From Zygnema cylindricum (Eukaryota > Streptophyta > Zygnematophyceae > Zygnematales > Zygnemataceae), in assembly GCA_037447655.1 (NCBI GenBank), contig JBBHKE010000353.1, forward strand, positions 1-30,201: a stretch of 30,201 nucleotides of DNA. Reading direction: 5' to 3'. Of the stretch, positions 7,958 through 17,841 are shown one piece after another. Numbering within the stretch: the stretch's first letter is position 1; each line of letters begins with the position of its first letter. The position numbers and the translations under genes are program-made. The notes beneath the pieces were generated by a model. That model did not search any database. It was not told where the DNA came from and worked only from the letters and a program-made list of their open reading frames with translations.

Positions 7958-8944
7958 ATGGAGACCACAGAAATTGCAGGTTATGGGCCCACCCTCTAGG
8001 GTGCCCATATTTGATGGATCAGACTTTCTTTATTGGGAAGTGATGATGGAGGGAGAACTATTTGAGAAACACCTATGGGGCTTAGTGTTCGGACAAGTTC
8101 GATGCCCACCTCCACTTGGGTTTGGAGGAACGCGTTTTTTTGGCACCTCCGCCTCTACAGTAGGTAGAACAGCTGCCACCATCATTGAGGATGAAGACGA
8201 GGAAGGAGAGGAGATTGTCATGGAAGGAGAAATGGGAGGAGTTACAACTCAAGTGACACCATTGCCGAAGGCGATACCGGCAGCAGCACCACCAACAACG
8301 GCGACAAGGGTTCAGATCGAAAGATCAGAGTATGAAAAGTGGAACTACAAAGACAAGGTTGCTAAGCTCTTAATTCTTAAAAGTGTAGCAAAGGGCATTG
8401 CCATTTCCCTTATGCATGTCAAATATTCATCTCAGATTTGGATATCACTAGTTAACAAATATAAGAGTGGATCATTGCAGCAACAACAGTTGGCAGAAAA
8501 CAAGATTGCAACTTATACTTATAAGGGAGGAAGCATAAATATTCATCGCAATGATTTAGGAGCGTTATTTGGAGAGTTAGAGAGTGCAGGTAACTCATTG
8601 TTTGAGATACAAAGAGTGAACACATTAATGATGAAACTACCTGAAGAGTTTGAGAATATCATTAATCGATTGCAGGACATAGGAGATAGCAATTGGAATT
8701 TGAATGACACTATGGGAATGATTTTAGTGAAAGAAAGCACCATAGAGCGTAGGAGAGGGATGTTCAAGCATTGTCTGCAAGAGCTGATTGGCGGAAGCGT
8801 GATGAGGAGAGAGAGAAAGATCCCTATCAAAACTTTGGAGGAAGAGGACAAGGATGTCGCAAATTTGATAGACAGGGGAGAGGAACTTCTCGAGGAGGAT
8901 TATGCCACTTCTGCAAGAAACCGGGACACTATATGGCAGATTGA
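7958..8944 (+). pseudogene. gag: gag, element 1 (broken)
   Basis: Gag forms the capsid-like particle that packages the RNA. The ATG at 7958, in the LTR, matches the starts of elements 2 and 3, but one extra base in 7961-7978 puts it out of frame; a GTG-started frame from 7950 carries the conserved QVMGPPSRVP block and runs to a stop at 8969 in a shifted C-terminus. The middle is a typical copia Gag (LMMKLPEEFENIINRL region, UBN2-like). A frameshift near 8755 moves the basic, Gly/Arg-rich nucleocapsid part to another frame, where the zinc knuckle CHFCKKPGHYMAD is read; its last Cys codon has become TGA (8942-8944), so the CCHC finger is destroyed. Confidence 0.88.
7979..7993 (+). other. Primer binding site, element 1
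   Basis: GGTTATGGGCCCACC starts right after the LTR end. It is complementary to GGTGGGCCCATAACC, the anticodon stem-loop region of plant initiator tRNA-Met as I recall it. Normal sites start with TGG, pairing to the tRNA 3' CCA. Drosophila copia and yeast Ty5 instead use a cut 5' half of initiator tRNA, which is what this site implies. Confidence 0.85.
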
Positions 8945-10411
8945 AGCAAACTTGCAGATCTTCGACTAAAAGATGGGCAAGGGACCTCAAGAAATGGAGG
9001 AAGAAAAAAGGCTTTCATAACTCAAGTTCATGATGAGCAAGAGAACGAAGAAACCGAACTGGAAGAGGAGCTTGAGGAGCTTGAAGAGCTTCTTCTTATT
9101 CCGAAAAACATTGAAAAGCATGCTAACATTCCACGGAGACAAAAGTGTGCTTTCGGAGGTAAGAGGGATCCACGTGAAGATGGGTGGATCAAAGACTCAA
9201 GGGCCTCAATGCATATGTGCAAAGATAAAAGGTGGTTCACTAAACTGAGAAAGATTCTAACAGTTGAGACAGAGTACGGAGATGGTAGAGTAGAAACCAC
9301 AAGTCTTGTTGGAACTGTTGACTTCAAGGTTCTAGTTGATGGAAAGGCCTCAATTGTAACACTCTCAGACGTTCTTTACATTCCATAGCTTAGTAAGAAC
9401 TTGGTCTCAACAACTTTCTTAGATCAAAAGGAGTTTGAAACAGGAAATAGGAAAAAAATCTTTACAGCAAGCTTTGATAATGAGGTTTATTTCAAAGCTG
9501 TGAAGGGCAGTCAGGGAATGTTCATAATTGTTCTTTGCAATGAAAAGAGTGTTATCTACTCGTGTGCAAGTGAGATGATGCTTTGGCACAAAAGGTTGGG
9601 GCATGTGTATCTAGATAGATTAAAGAAAATAAAGAAAAATGGAATAGTGGAGGGTATTACTTTTGAGGATGATGAGACCTTTGATGATTGCAGTGGATGT
9701 GCCCAAGGGAATATTCATAGACTTCCATTTCCAAAGGCAACCACATTTAGAAGAGAGAAAGTATTTGATCTAATTCACACCGATGTTTGGGGACCTGCTA
9801 GATATGCTTCACATGGGGGGAAGAGGTGGATGTTATTTATCACAGATGATTGGTCTAGATACACAAAGGTATACTTTCTCAAACATAAGTCAAAGGCATT
9901 GAGATGTTTGAAAGAGTATAAAGTATGGAGTGAAAAATTACACGAAACCTCAATAAAAGAGATAAGAAGTGATAATGGGAAAGAATACACATCAAGGGAA
10001 TTTGAAGAATATCTTAAAGAAGAAGGAATTCATCATGAGAAAACTGTCCCCTATAATTCGGAACAAAATGGAGTAGCAAAAAGAGTGAATAGAACATTAG
10101 GAGATATGTCTTGAAGTATGTTAACTGATAAGAGGATAGGGTTGCAGTTTTGGGCGGAGTCTATGAACTATGCGAATTTCATCAAAAATAGGGTCCTAAC
10201 TTCAGCAAATAAGGAGGAAACTCCGTATGAGAGGTGGACACGAACAAAGCCTGATTTGTCTAGTTTGAGAGTGTTTAGAAGTCAAGTCTACAGTTTGGAT
10301 TCCGATAAGACTAAATGGAAATTTGAGGGGAGAGGGAAGCCAGGATATCTTGTAAGATATGATGAGAGCACAAAAGGATACCGAGTGTATGCTTCAAAAA
10401 GAAAGATATAA
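8945..10411 (+). pseudogene. pol: pol part 1: protease and integrase, element 1 (broken)
   Basis: Same frame as the knuckle. The aspartic protease site reads GWIKDSRASMHM (GAC at 9194): the usual Asp-Ser/Thr-Gly is Asp-Ser-Arg. A TAG (9386-9388) interrupts IP*LSKNL. The GAG-pre-integrase zinc region (WHKRLGH...CSGCAQG) and integrase core follow: HTDVWGP and RSDNGKEY carry the two Asp residues, but the catalytic Glu, expected in NGVAERxNR, is Lys (codon AAA 10079-10081). A TGA (10112-10114) follows, then the integrase C-terminal part to 10411, where the frame is lost. It is dead as a protease-integrase. Confidence 0.9.
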
Positions 10412-12396
10412 TTTTGGTAAAACACATAGTGGTGATGAATGAAGAGAAGTCCATTGATCCATTCAAATATAATAATGAAGTCAAAATCAGATTTGAAACG
10501 GATCAGTTTTCTGACTTTGACTTTGAAAATAAAGAGAAGAAAGAGGGAGAAAAAGAAAAATCTGCAGATCTACCAAAGGAGAAGGAGGAAAGGACAACAC
10601 CCGAGGCAACGCCACAATACGAAGTGGAAACCGATGAGGAACTTGATGAGACACCGGAATTGGAAGATAGGGGAGCTGAAATTCTCCCTAAGCGAAACTG
10701 AAAGATGCCTTCCATACCGGCGTCCGATTTTGAAGGGGGAAGAAGAAGTAGTAAACGACTTCAAGAAAGATAAGTAAATAACCAAGTTACAAAGATGTCT
10801 CACCCAGATGAACCTCAGACATACTTAGAGGCCATAAACACTCCAGAAAGTAGTTGGTGGATCATAGCTATAAATGAAAAAATGGCCTCTATCATGGAAG
10901 CCAATACATGGGAGTTGGTAGATTGTCCACCGGGCCGAAAACCGATCGGATGTAAGTGGGTTTTTAAACTTAAATTAAACCCGGATAATACCATTGAGAG
11001 GTACAAAGCTAGGTTGGTTGCAAAAGGATATACTGAGAAAAAGGGGATAGACTACAAAGAAACCTTTGTACCTGTAGTCAGATTTCCTTCTGTTAGAATC
11101 CTTTTAAGTATAGCCGCAGCGCAGGATATGGAAATCTACCAGATGGATATTAAAACGGCCTTTTTGCACGGAGAGTTGGAAGAATACATTTACATGAGGC
11201 AACCGGAAGGATTCGTGGAAAGTGGGGAAGAAAACAAAGCTTGCAAACTGATAAAATCACTCTATCGGCTTAAGCAAGCCCCGCGACAGTGGAATATAAA
11301 GCTCGACGAATTTCTGACCGGTTTGGGGTACATCAGAATTAGTTCAGATCACTCCATATAGTTATTTGAGGATGAGGATGGAGTGATATTTATTGCTATT
11401 TATGTGGATGATTTGTTGGTCTTAAGCAAGTCCTTAGATAAAGCTAACAAACTAAAACGGGATCTTAGAAGCGGCTTTGACATGAAAGATCTCGGCGAAG
11501 CAAAGTACATTTTGGGAATTCAAATAGAGAGAGATAGAGGGAATAGGATTATAAGACTCACTCAGAAGGAAGCAATTAGTAATATGCTAGAAAAATTTCA
11601 AATTGAGAAAGCAAACGGATATACTACTCTCATGGATTTGAAGAAAGTGTGTGAGGGGAGTGAAGAGGGAGGAATATTGATCATTAATGATGAGATAGAT
11701 GAGATAGAAAGAAGATTTATGGAAAATATCCCTTATCAACAGATTGTAGGCATATTAATATATATTATGAATTGTACCCGGCCGGATATAGCTGCAGCCG
11801 TAAAAGTCCTCAGCAAGAGTCTAAATGAACCAAGAAAGAGAGACTAGGAGGCTGCCAAAAGGGTGATGAGGTATCTAGTGGGGACAAGGGATCTCTGGTT
11901 GCATTTGGGAGGGGAGAACACTGACATCACAACCTGGAGTGATGCCAGTTATGGAGATGTGTCTTTAAGGTGGTGTACGACTGGATATGTGTTGCAAATT
12001 GGATCCGGTGTATGATGTTCGAGTAGCAAGCAACATGAAGTAGTTGCTCAGTCAACTATGGAGGCTGAATACATGGCTTCTTGTGCTGCCACCAAAAAAT
12101 TAATGTGGGTGAAATCTCTTCTTGAAGAACTTGGGTTCATGAAGACAGGAACTCAGAATGTTTTTTGTGATAATCAAATTGTTATCTCTATTGCAGCTAA
12201 TCTAAAACATCACTTCAAAGCTAATCATATGGATATTAGACTAAGCTTTGTTAGAGAAAAGGTTGAAAATAAAATCATTAAACTGGTTCATAAAACTGAT
12301 AAAGAAATGATTGCAGACATGATGACAAAACGAGTACCTTCCCCTAAGTTGATGTATTGCAGAGAAAACAGTGGATTAAAATTGAAAAGTGACTAA
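10412..12396 (+). pseudogene. pol: pol part 2: reverse transcriptase and RNase H, element 1 (broken)
   Basis: Frame resumes with KHIVVMNEEKS, an acidic linker, then RT: NTWELVDCPPGRKPIGCKWV, YKARLVAKG, QMDIKTAFLHGELEE, LYRLKQAPRQWN and the catalytic YVDD (11401-11412). RNase H follows, with DASYGD, STMEAEYMA and FCDN. In-frame stops: TGA 10699-10701, TAA 10771-10773, TAG 11359-11361, TAG 11845-11847 and TGA 12013-12015. The natural stop TAA (12394-12396) sits 5 bases before the polypurine tract. RT motifs are well kept despite the stops, so decay followed a functional ancestor. Confidence 0.92.
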
Positions 12397-12401
12397 GAAT
12401 T

Positions 12402-12409
12402 AAGGGGAG
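12402..12409 (+). other. Polypurine tract, element 1
   Basis: AAGGGGAG lies directly before the 3' LTR (TGTTG at 12410). It would prime plus-strand DNA synthesis. The same AAGGGGAG precedes the 3' LTRs of elements 2 and 3. Confidence 0.92.
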
Positions 12410-13307
12410 TGTTGAAAAGAGGTAATTAATAGTCCACTCCTATATTTTAGTTAGAATGTAAAGAGAGAGAAAGAGAGAACCAAAAGCACGCCATGGTTGC
12501 TGCGTCATTTAGAAGAAGGCAAAATGATATAGAAGGTATTTTACTATTTGTAGCAAAATAGTGCAGCTAGCCGGATTTCAACCGGGGTCTACAGACTACT
12601 ATTTAGGCCTAGGCCTTATCCATTAAGGCACTAGCGAAACGATATACGCATTACGTTTCACGCATATTTATCTATTTGTTAAACAGACTAATTTTCAGCA
12701 GACTAACAAAACCAAGCATTAATCAATTCATGCATGAAAGCGAATCGAAGCCGCATAAATACAAATGATCGGACGACCACAATTGCAGCCGCCATCCACA
12801 ATAAACTTTCGGCGGCCTTTGGGGATAGTGTCACGCGACGCCACATGGCACCATTCTATTCGATACCGGAGAAGATGGGAGGAGGAACCATGGCCCTGTT
12901 TTGACACGCGTCACTTTGAAAGCCATGTCGTACAATGGCCGTACAATAAGTACATCGCCTAGTGTACCTTCTTGTACTATATAGTGTTTCTATTGGACTA
13001 GGGTTTAGTAGTAGGCAGTCGTAAGTAGGCAAACCAGGACTTAGTGAAATTTAGGTACCTCTCTCTAAGAGAGCTTGTAACTATAAAGGTCATCTTTGAC
13101 CATCCATAACTTACTGCTCAAGGGAACAAATTCAGTGATTCTTTTTGCGTTTGACTCAGGGGAGTCTTATCCTCACAGGGGTGAGTGTGGTTAAAATATT
13201 TACTTGGGCGGCGCTTATTCAGCGGGAAAGTAGAAGGGGCAAATATTATCCTAGAGGCTTTACAAAGGCTGTTCATTCTTTGGGTCAATGGAGACCATAG
13301 AATTCCA
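12410..13307 (+). repeat. 3' LTR of element 1
   Basis: 898 bp, TGTTG...TTCCA, aligned with the 5' LTR along its whole length. It repeats the antisense tRNA-like segment (B box GGTTGAAATCC at 12573-12583, D-arm-like part near 12611-12634), here with a better-paired GCTAG/CTAGC end stem, and the four leader hairpins. The TATAAATA of the 5' copy is GCATAAATA here. Confidence 0.93.
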
Positions 13308-13312
13308 AGAAC

Positions 13313-13373
13313 TTTTTCACATAGGAAGTTTACTCTAATTTATTTAAGTACTCTATATTGGGTTATGTCGGCA
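13313..13373. other. Short spacer between copia elements 1 and 2
   Basis: About 60 bases of AT-rich DNA with an ACTCTAATT word like those in family B MITEs. The two retrotransposons inserted side by side, in opposite directions, into what was the same short region. Confidence 0.6.
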
Positions 13374-13378
13374 TTAAT

Positions 13379-14415
13379 TGCAATTCTGTGTCCTCCATTG
13401 GACTACAGAATACAGGAAGCCTCTAGATAACATTTAACTAACCCACTTAAAGCCACAACCACTGCTTTCCAAAATGGCAAACTGACAATTTGGCTGCACC
13501 CCTCTACAGCTTGGACTCCCTTGAGTCCGTAGCAAAAAGAATCACTGAAAACGGCCAACCAGTCGATAAGTTATGAGGCATTAAAAATGCCAACTTGTAC
13601 AAACTCTCAAAGGGAGAGGTGACTATCTACCCAAATTTTCTAAGTCCTAATTCTCTCTAATAACTTCTATCTACTGAAGTACGGACCAATCAGATTACTG
13701 TACCGTACCAAAAAGTACTATTGCCGCTGTACCTTTTGTACGGCCTATGTACGACAAGGCTATTAAGCGGACGCGTGTCCACTTTTCACTCGTCCGTACG
13801 TTCCTCGGAATTCCTAAGACCGAATGTCATCTCTCCACCTGGCTCCAGGTCATGCCACGTCACAAAACACCAAAGTGACCACTTCGGGATTTCGGCGATG
13901 ATGTGCGCCGTTGGATTTTACGTGAAATGCAATCTTAGCCGTTATAAATACTTGCGAGTCATTTGTTTCCTTGTTGAAACAAAATGCGTGGTATCCGTTT
14001 TGAATTAGTATCGTATTACATACTTTCTAAAACTGTATCTATGTATGGCGTATAGAGTTGCAGTTAAATGGATTTATTCCTTCGTAAATAAATATATATC
14101 TATCACACACTATAGCATTTAGCATTGGTCCTAGTCTATTAGGATAAGGTTGACCGCTACCGATGAACTTGACAAACCGCAGGTACCGGTATCAAACCCT
14201 GGGTCTGTCAGGTATTTTTTTTAGTAACCTACTAAAAATACCTGCTTGTTGAACTAAGGCAACCATGGATCAACAACCCTCTCTATCCTTAAGTGACTAC
14301 AACAAGTATGGGGGCTAGAGAGAGGAGGTGGAGGCAGGTTGTCCTTCCTTTTCTTTTCCTTTTATACAACATATTTAAACCTAGAAAATACTCTAGAAAT
14401 CTATTAATTTCAACA
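13379..14415 (-). repeat. 3' LTR of element 2
   Basis: 1037 bp. On the plus strand it starts TGCAATTCTG and ends TTCAACA. It carries the tRNA-like segment, antisense to the element, on the plus strand: A-box-like 14132-14150, GGTATCAAACCC 14188-14199, T-run 14214-14222. A hairpin (CAGGTATTTTT...AAAAATACCTG) overlaps the T-run. Confidence 0.93.
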
Positions 14416-14423
14416 CTCCCCTT
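14416..14423 (-). other. Polypurine tract, element 2
   Basis: Minus-strand AAGGGGAG directly before TGTTG of the 3' LTR; the RNase H frame stops six bases upstream (TAG, 14429-14431). Confidence 0.92.
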
Positions 14424-14428
14424 ATTTT

Positions 14429-15137
14429 CTAGTCTAATTTTAATTTTTCTTTCAACCCGTATTTTTCCCGACAATATTTTAATTTAGGAGAGGGCACACG
14501 TTTGGTCATCATGTCAGCCACCATTTCTTTATCATGTCTATATAGAAGATTTAAAATTTTATTTTCAGCTTTTTCTCTTACAAAGCTTAATCTTATGTCC
14601 ATATGTTTTGCTTTGAAATGGTGTTTTTTATTGGCTGCAATTACAATTGCAGCTTAATTATCGCAAAAGACTTCATGCACTCCCTCCTTTATATATCCCA
14701 GTTCTTGCAACAATGACTTCACCCACATTAGTTCTTTTACAGCGGAACAAGAAGCCATATACTTAGCCTCTATAGTAGACTGAGCAACCACTTTTTGTTG
14801 CTTACTGCTCCAACAACAAGCACCTTCCCCCACATACAAAACATATCCAGAATTGCATCTTCTCATAGGTGCATCCCCATAACTGGCATCACTCGAAGTG
14901 GTGATATCAGTGTGCTCCCCTCCCAAATGCAACCATAATTCTCTGGTTCCAACCAGATATCTCATGACTCTCTTAGCTGCCTCCTAGTCTCTCTTCCTAG
15001 GATCATCAAGACTCCTACTGAGTACTCCCACTGGTGCGCTATGTCCGGTCTGGTACAGTTCATAAAATAGATTAAACTTCCTACGACCTGTCTATAAGGG
15101 ATAGACTTCATAAACTCTCTCTCTCTTCTGGACTCAT
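14429..15137 (-). pseudogene. pol: RNase H region, element 2 (broken)
   Basis: Recognisable copia RNase H after frameshifts in roughly 14990-15137: SDASYGD, the GYVLYVGEGACCWSSKQQKV block, STIEAKYMASCSA and FCDN. The aligned tryptophan of the RDWEAAKR motif is TAG (14984-14986), as it is in element 1. A CAA-type codon just after FCDN is TAA (14654-14656); the remaining ~75 codons to the stop at 14429 are still readable. RNase H removes the RNA template during reverse transcription; this copy cannot make the full domain. Confidence 0.88.
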
Positions 15138-16419
15138 CTAATCATCTAAGATCATCACTCCTCCTTCTACACTCCCATCACTTACTTTTTTCAGGTCCAT
15201 GGGAGTGGTACAACTGTTAGCATTTTCCATCTGGAATTTCTCAAGCATATTACCTATTGCTTCCTTCTGAGTAAGTCTGATAATCTTCTTCCCCCTATCT
15301 CTCTCCATTTGAATCCCGAAAACATATCTTGCCTCCCCTAAATCTTTCATATCAAATTTGTTTCTAAGATCCTTCTTTAACTTATTGGTTTTTTCCAAAG
15401 ATTTACTTAACACAAGCAGATCATCCACATAAATTGCAATAAAAATGACACCATTCTCATCTTCAAACATATAGATAGAATTGTCAGAGCTAATACGGAT
15501 ATATCCGAGACCGGTAAGAAACTCATCTAGTTTCTTATTCCATTGTCGGGGAGCCTGCTTCAGTCCATATAAGGACTTTATAAGCTTGCAGACTTTGCTC
15601 TCTTCTCCTTCTTCCACGAACCCCTCGGGTTGTCTCATGAAGATTTCTTCCTCTAACTCACCATTAAGAAAAGCAGTCTTAATGTCCATCTGGTGTATTT
15701 CCATGTCTTCCGCTGCTGCCAAACTAAGGAGAATCCTTACTGATAGGAATCGAACAACTGGAGCAAAGGTCTCCTCATAGTCAATCCCCTCCTTTTGGGT
15801 GAACCTCTTCGCTACCAATCGAGCCTTATATCTCTCAATGGTATTATCTGGGTTCAGTTTTAGTTTAAATACCCATTTACACCCAATAGGTTTTTTGTCT
15901 GGAGGGCAATCCGCTAGTTCCCAAGTATTTGCTTCCATGATAGAAGCCATCTCATCATTTATGGCTCTAATCCATCTTTCTTTCTCTGGACTATTCACTG
16001 CCTCCGAGTAAGACTGAGGCTCATCTGGGTGAGATAGCTTAGATACCTTATGAGCGGCTTGTTTTTCCTGTATCCTTTTCCTGCCCCTCCTTCCTCCCTC
16101 AAACTCTGAAGCTGGAATGGATGGAAGTCTAGGATTTCTTCTCACTGTCTCATCGGCTCCCCTGTCCATGGAAGTCGGTTTTTGTCCTGCTTCTTCTATC
16201 TCCTCGAAGTCTATAGGAGTATGTGAGGTTTCCGGTGAGTCTCTTGTATCTTGGATCTCCCCTGAATCTGCAATCACGGTTTCACTTATGTCCCTTTCGG
16301 GAACGACCGAGTTCTCCTCACTTTCAGACTCAAATCTGATTCTTATCTTCTTTGTATATTTCAAGGGGTCAAATGACTTCCCTTCATCCATGACAACTAA
16401 GTGTTTGACCAGAATAGAC
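15138..16419 (-). pseudogene. pol: pol: acidic linker and reverse transcriptase, element 2
   Basis: A long open minus-strand stretch with the complete copia RT: NTWELADCPPDKKPIGCKWV, RYKARLVAKRF, QMDIKTAFLNGELEEEIFM, LYGLKQAPRQWN and YVDD (15420-15431). Upstream is a variable, acidic, proline-containing linker and a VVMDEGKSFDPLKY block found in all three elements. A small deletion near 16420 puts this frame out of phase with integrase. The frame ends at TAG 15138-15140 just before RNase H. The RT motifs look intact, but the polyprotein around them is broken. Confidence 0.92.
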
Positions 16420-17841
16420 TCTATATCCCTTGACATCCTCATCATATTCCACAAAGTATCCAGGTTTTCCCTTAGCATCTAGTTTCCAGTTTTTCCTATC
16501 CGTGTCAAGACTGTAAACTTGGCTACCGAATACTTTAAGGTGTGAGATATTTGGTTTCCTTCCAACCCATCTCTCATAAGGTGTCACTCCCTTTACAGCT
16601 GAGGTAAGGACTCTATTCTTAATGTAGTTGGCACAGTTCATTGCTTCTGCCCAAAATCTCTTTCCTATTTTCTTGTCGGCCAACATATTGTATACACTAT
16701 CTCCTAGAGTTCGATTCAACCTCTCACCTACCCCATTTTGTTTCGGGTTATATGGTACAGTCTTCTGATGCTGCACTCCCTCATCTCTCAAATATTCCTC
16801 AAACTGGTTAGAGGTATATTCCCCCCCATAATCACTCCTTATCCTCTTGATGGGGGTTGCATGCAACTTCTCACTCCAGGCTTTATACTCTTTAAAGTAA
16901 GTTGATGCTTCAGACTTTGTTTTTAGAAAGTAGATTCTAGAGTTTCTAGACCAGTCATCGGTTATTGTCATCATAAACCTCTTTCCTCCAACCGAAGGTA
17001 CTTTTGCAGGTCCCCAAATATCTGTGTGGACCAAATCTAAAACTTTCTCACCTCTATATGTGGCGGCTTTGGGAAAGGGAAGTCTGTGAGCCTTACCTTG
17101 AGCACAGCCACTACAATCATCCATCATTTCATTATCCCCAAACTGAATGCCTTCTACTAACCCAAACTTTTTCATTTCCCTCAACCTATCAAAATGCATA
17201 TGTCCCAACCGCTTATGCCAAATCATCAACTTAGGAACACCAACATAGTATGCATTCTTCTTTTCATTACACAGGTTAAGCCTAAACATTCCTTGGCTAC
17301 ATTTATCTGCCATGAAGTAAACTTCATCCCCATACTTAGCTGTAAACACTCCCTTTCTAGTGAAGGTATCAAACTCTTTGTCATCTAACACAGACGTAGA
17401 GACAAGATTTTTACTCAGCTGAGGAATGTAGATTACATCTGAGAATGTAAGTATAAAAGTCTTACCCTCCACTAAGACTTTCCGATCCACTGATCCCACT
17501 AGATCTGTAGTAACCACTCTCCCATCCCCATACTCTATCTCTACAGTAGGGATCTTTCTTAGCTTAGTGAAGAGTTCTTTATCACGACACATATGCATGG
17601 ATGCACTTGAGTCGATGATCCATCCTTCCTGTGGAGCTTCCCGAATTGCTCCAAGGGCACACTTCTGTCTCCGAGGGATCTCCTTCTCTTCCAGACTCTC
17701 GTCAAGAAGAAGCTCCCCATCCTCCTCAGAAGACTCATCCTCGGTTTCTCTTGTCACTTTTGTAACCACAAGTGCCTTTTTCTTCCCTCCAGAAGAACCC
17801 CCTCCACGGTTCTCTTGGAGCCTGAGCTCGGACAGCTTGAC
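16420..17841 (-). pseudogene. pol: pol: protease and integrase, element 2
   Basis: An open reading stretch in frame with gag. The protease active site is GWIIDSSASMHM (DSS at 17605-17613) where copia proteases usually have Asp-Ser/Thr-Gly. The GAG-pre-integrase zinc residues follow (WHKRLGHMHF...CSGCAQGKAH), then the integrase core: HTDIWGP, RSDYGGEYTS and the Glu in NGVGERLNRTL, so all three DDE residues are kept. Next is FWAEAMNCANYIKNR and the KVFGSQVYSLD region. The frame is lost near 16420. This is the most complete integrase in the window. Confidence 0.92.

Larger units (their letters stand above)
7075..7978 (+). repeat. 5' LTR of element 1
   Basis: 904 bp, starting TGTTG and ending TTGCA. 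It contains, in order, a GA-rich block, an antisense tRNA-like segment (7220-7300), a TATAAATA box (7419-7426), a second TATA-like ACTATATAG (7642-7650), a set of four hairpins (7727-7851) and the ATG that should start Gag (7958-7960), 21 bp before the LTR end. Which TATA box drives transcription cannot be decided from sequence alone. Confidence 0.93.
7075..13307 (+). mobile_element. Ty1/copia LTR retrotransposon, element 1
   Basis: A 6.2-kb element bounded by TG...CA LTRs and flanked by a perfect 5-bp target duplication AGAAC (7070-7074 and 13308-13312). Inner order is LTR, primer site, Gag, protease, integrase, reverse transcriptase, RNase H, polypurine tract, LTR, which is the copia order. 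Coding runs through three reading frames with at least eight in-frame stops, so it is not autonomous. The two LTRs differ at 7 of the first 100 positions compared, so the insertion is old. Confidence 0.95.

Noticed and set aside
8942-8944. General reassignment of TGA as a sense codon in this genome
   Set aside because: TAG and TAA also interrupt the same frames, several frameshifts are present, and the elements' natural stops include TAA and TAG. This is ordinary decay.
15481-16482. Plus-strand open frames opposite the RT of element 2
   Set aside because: They are mirror frames of the conserved minus-strand RT and linker and have no domain of their own.
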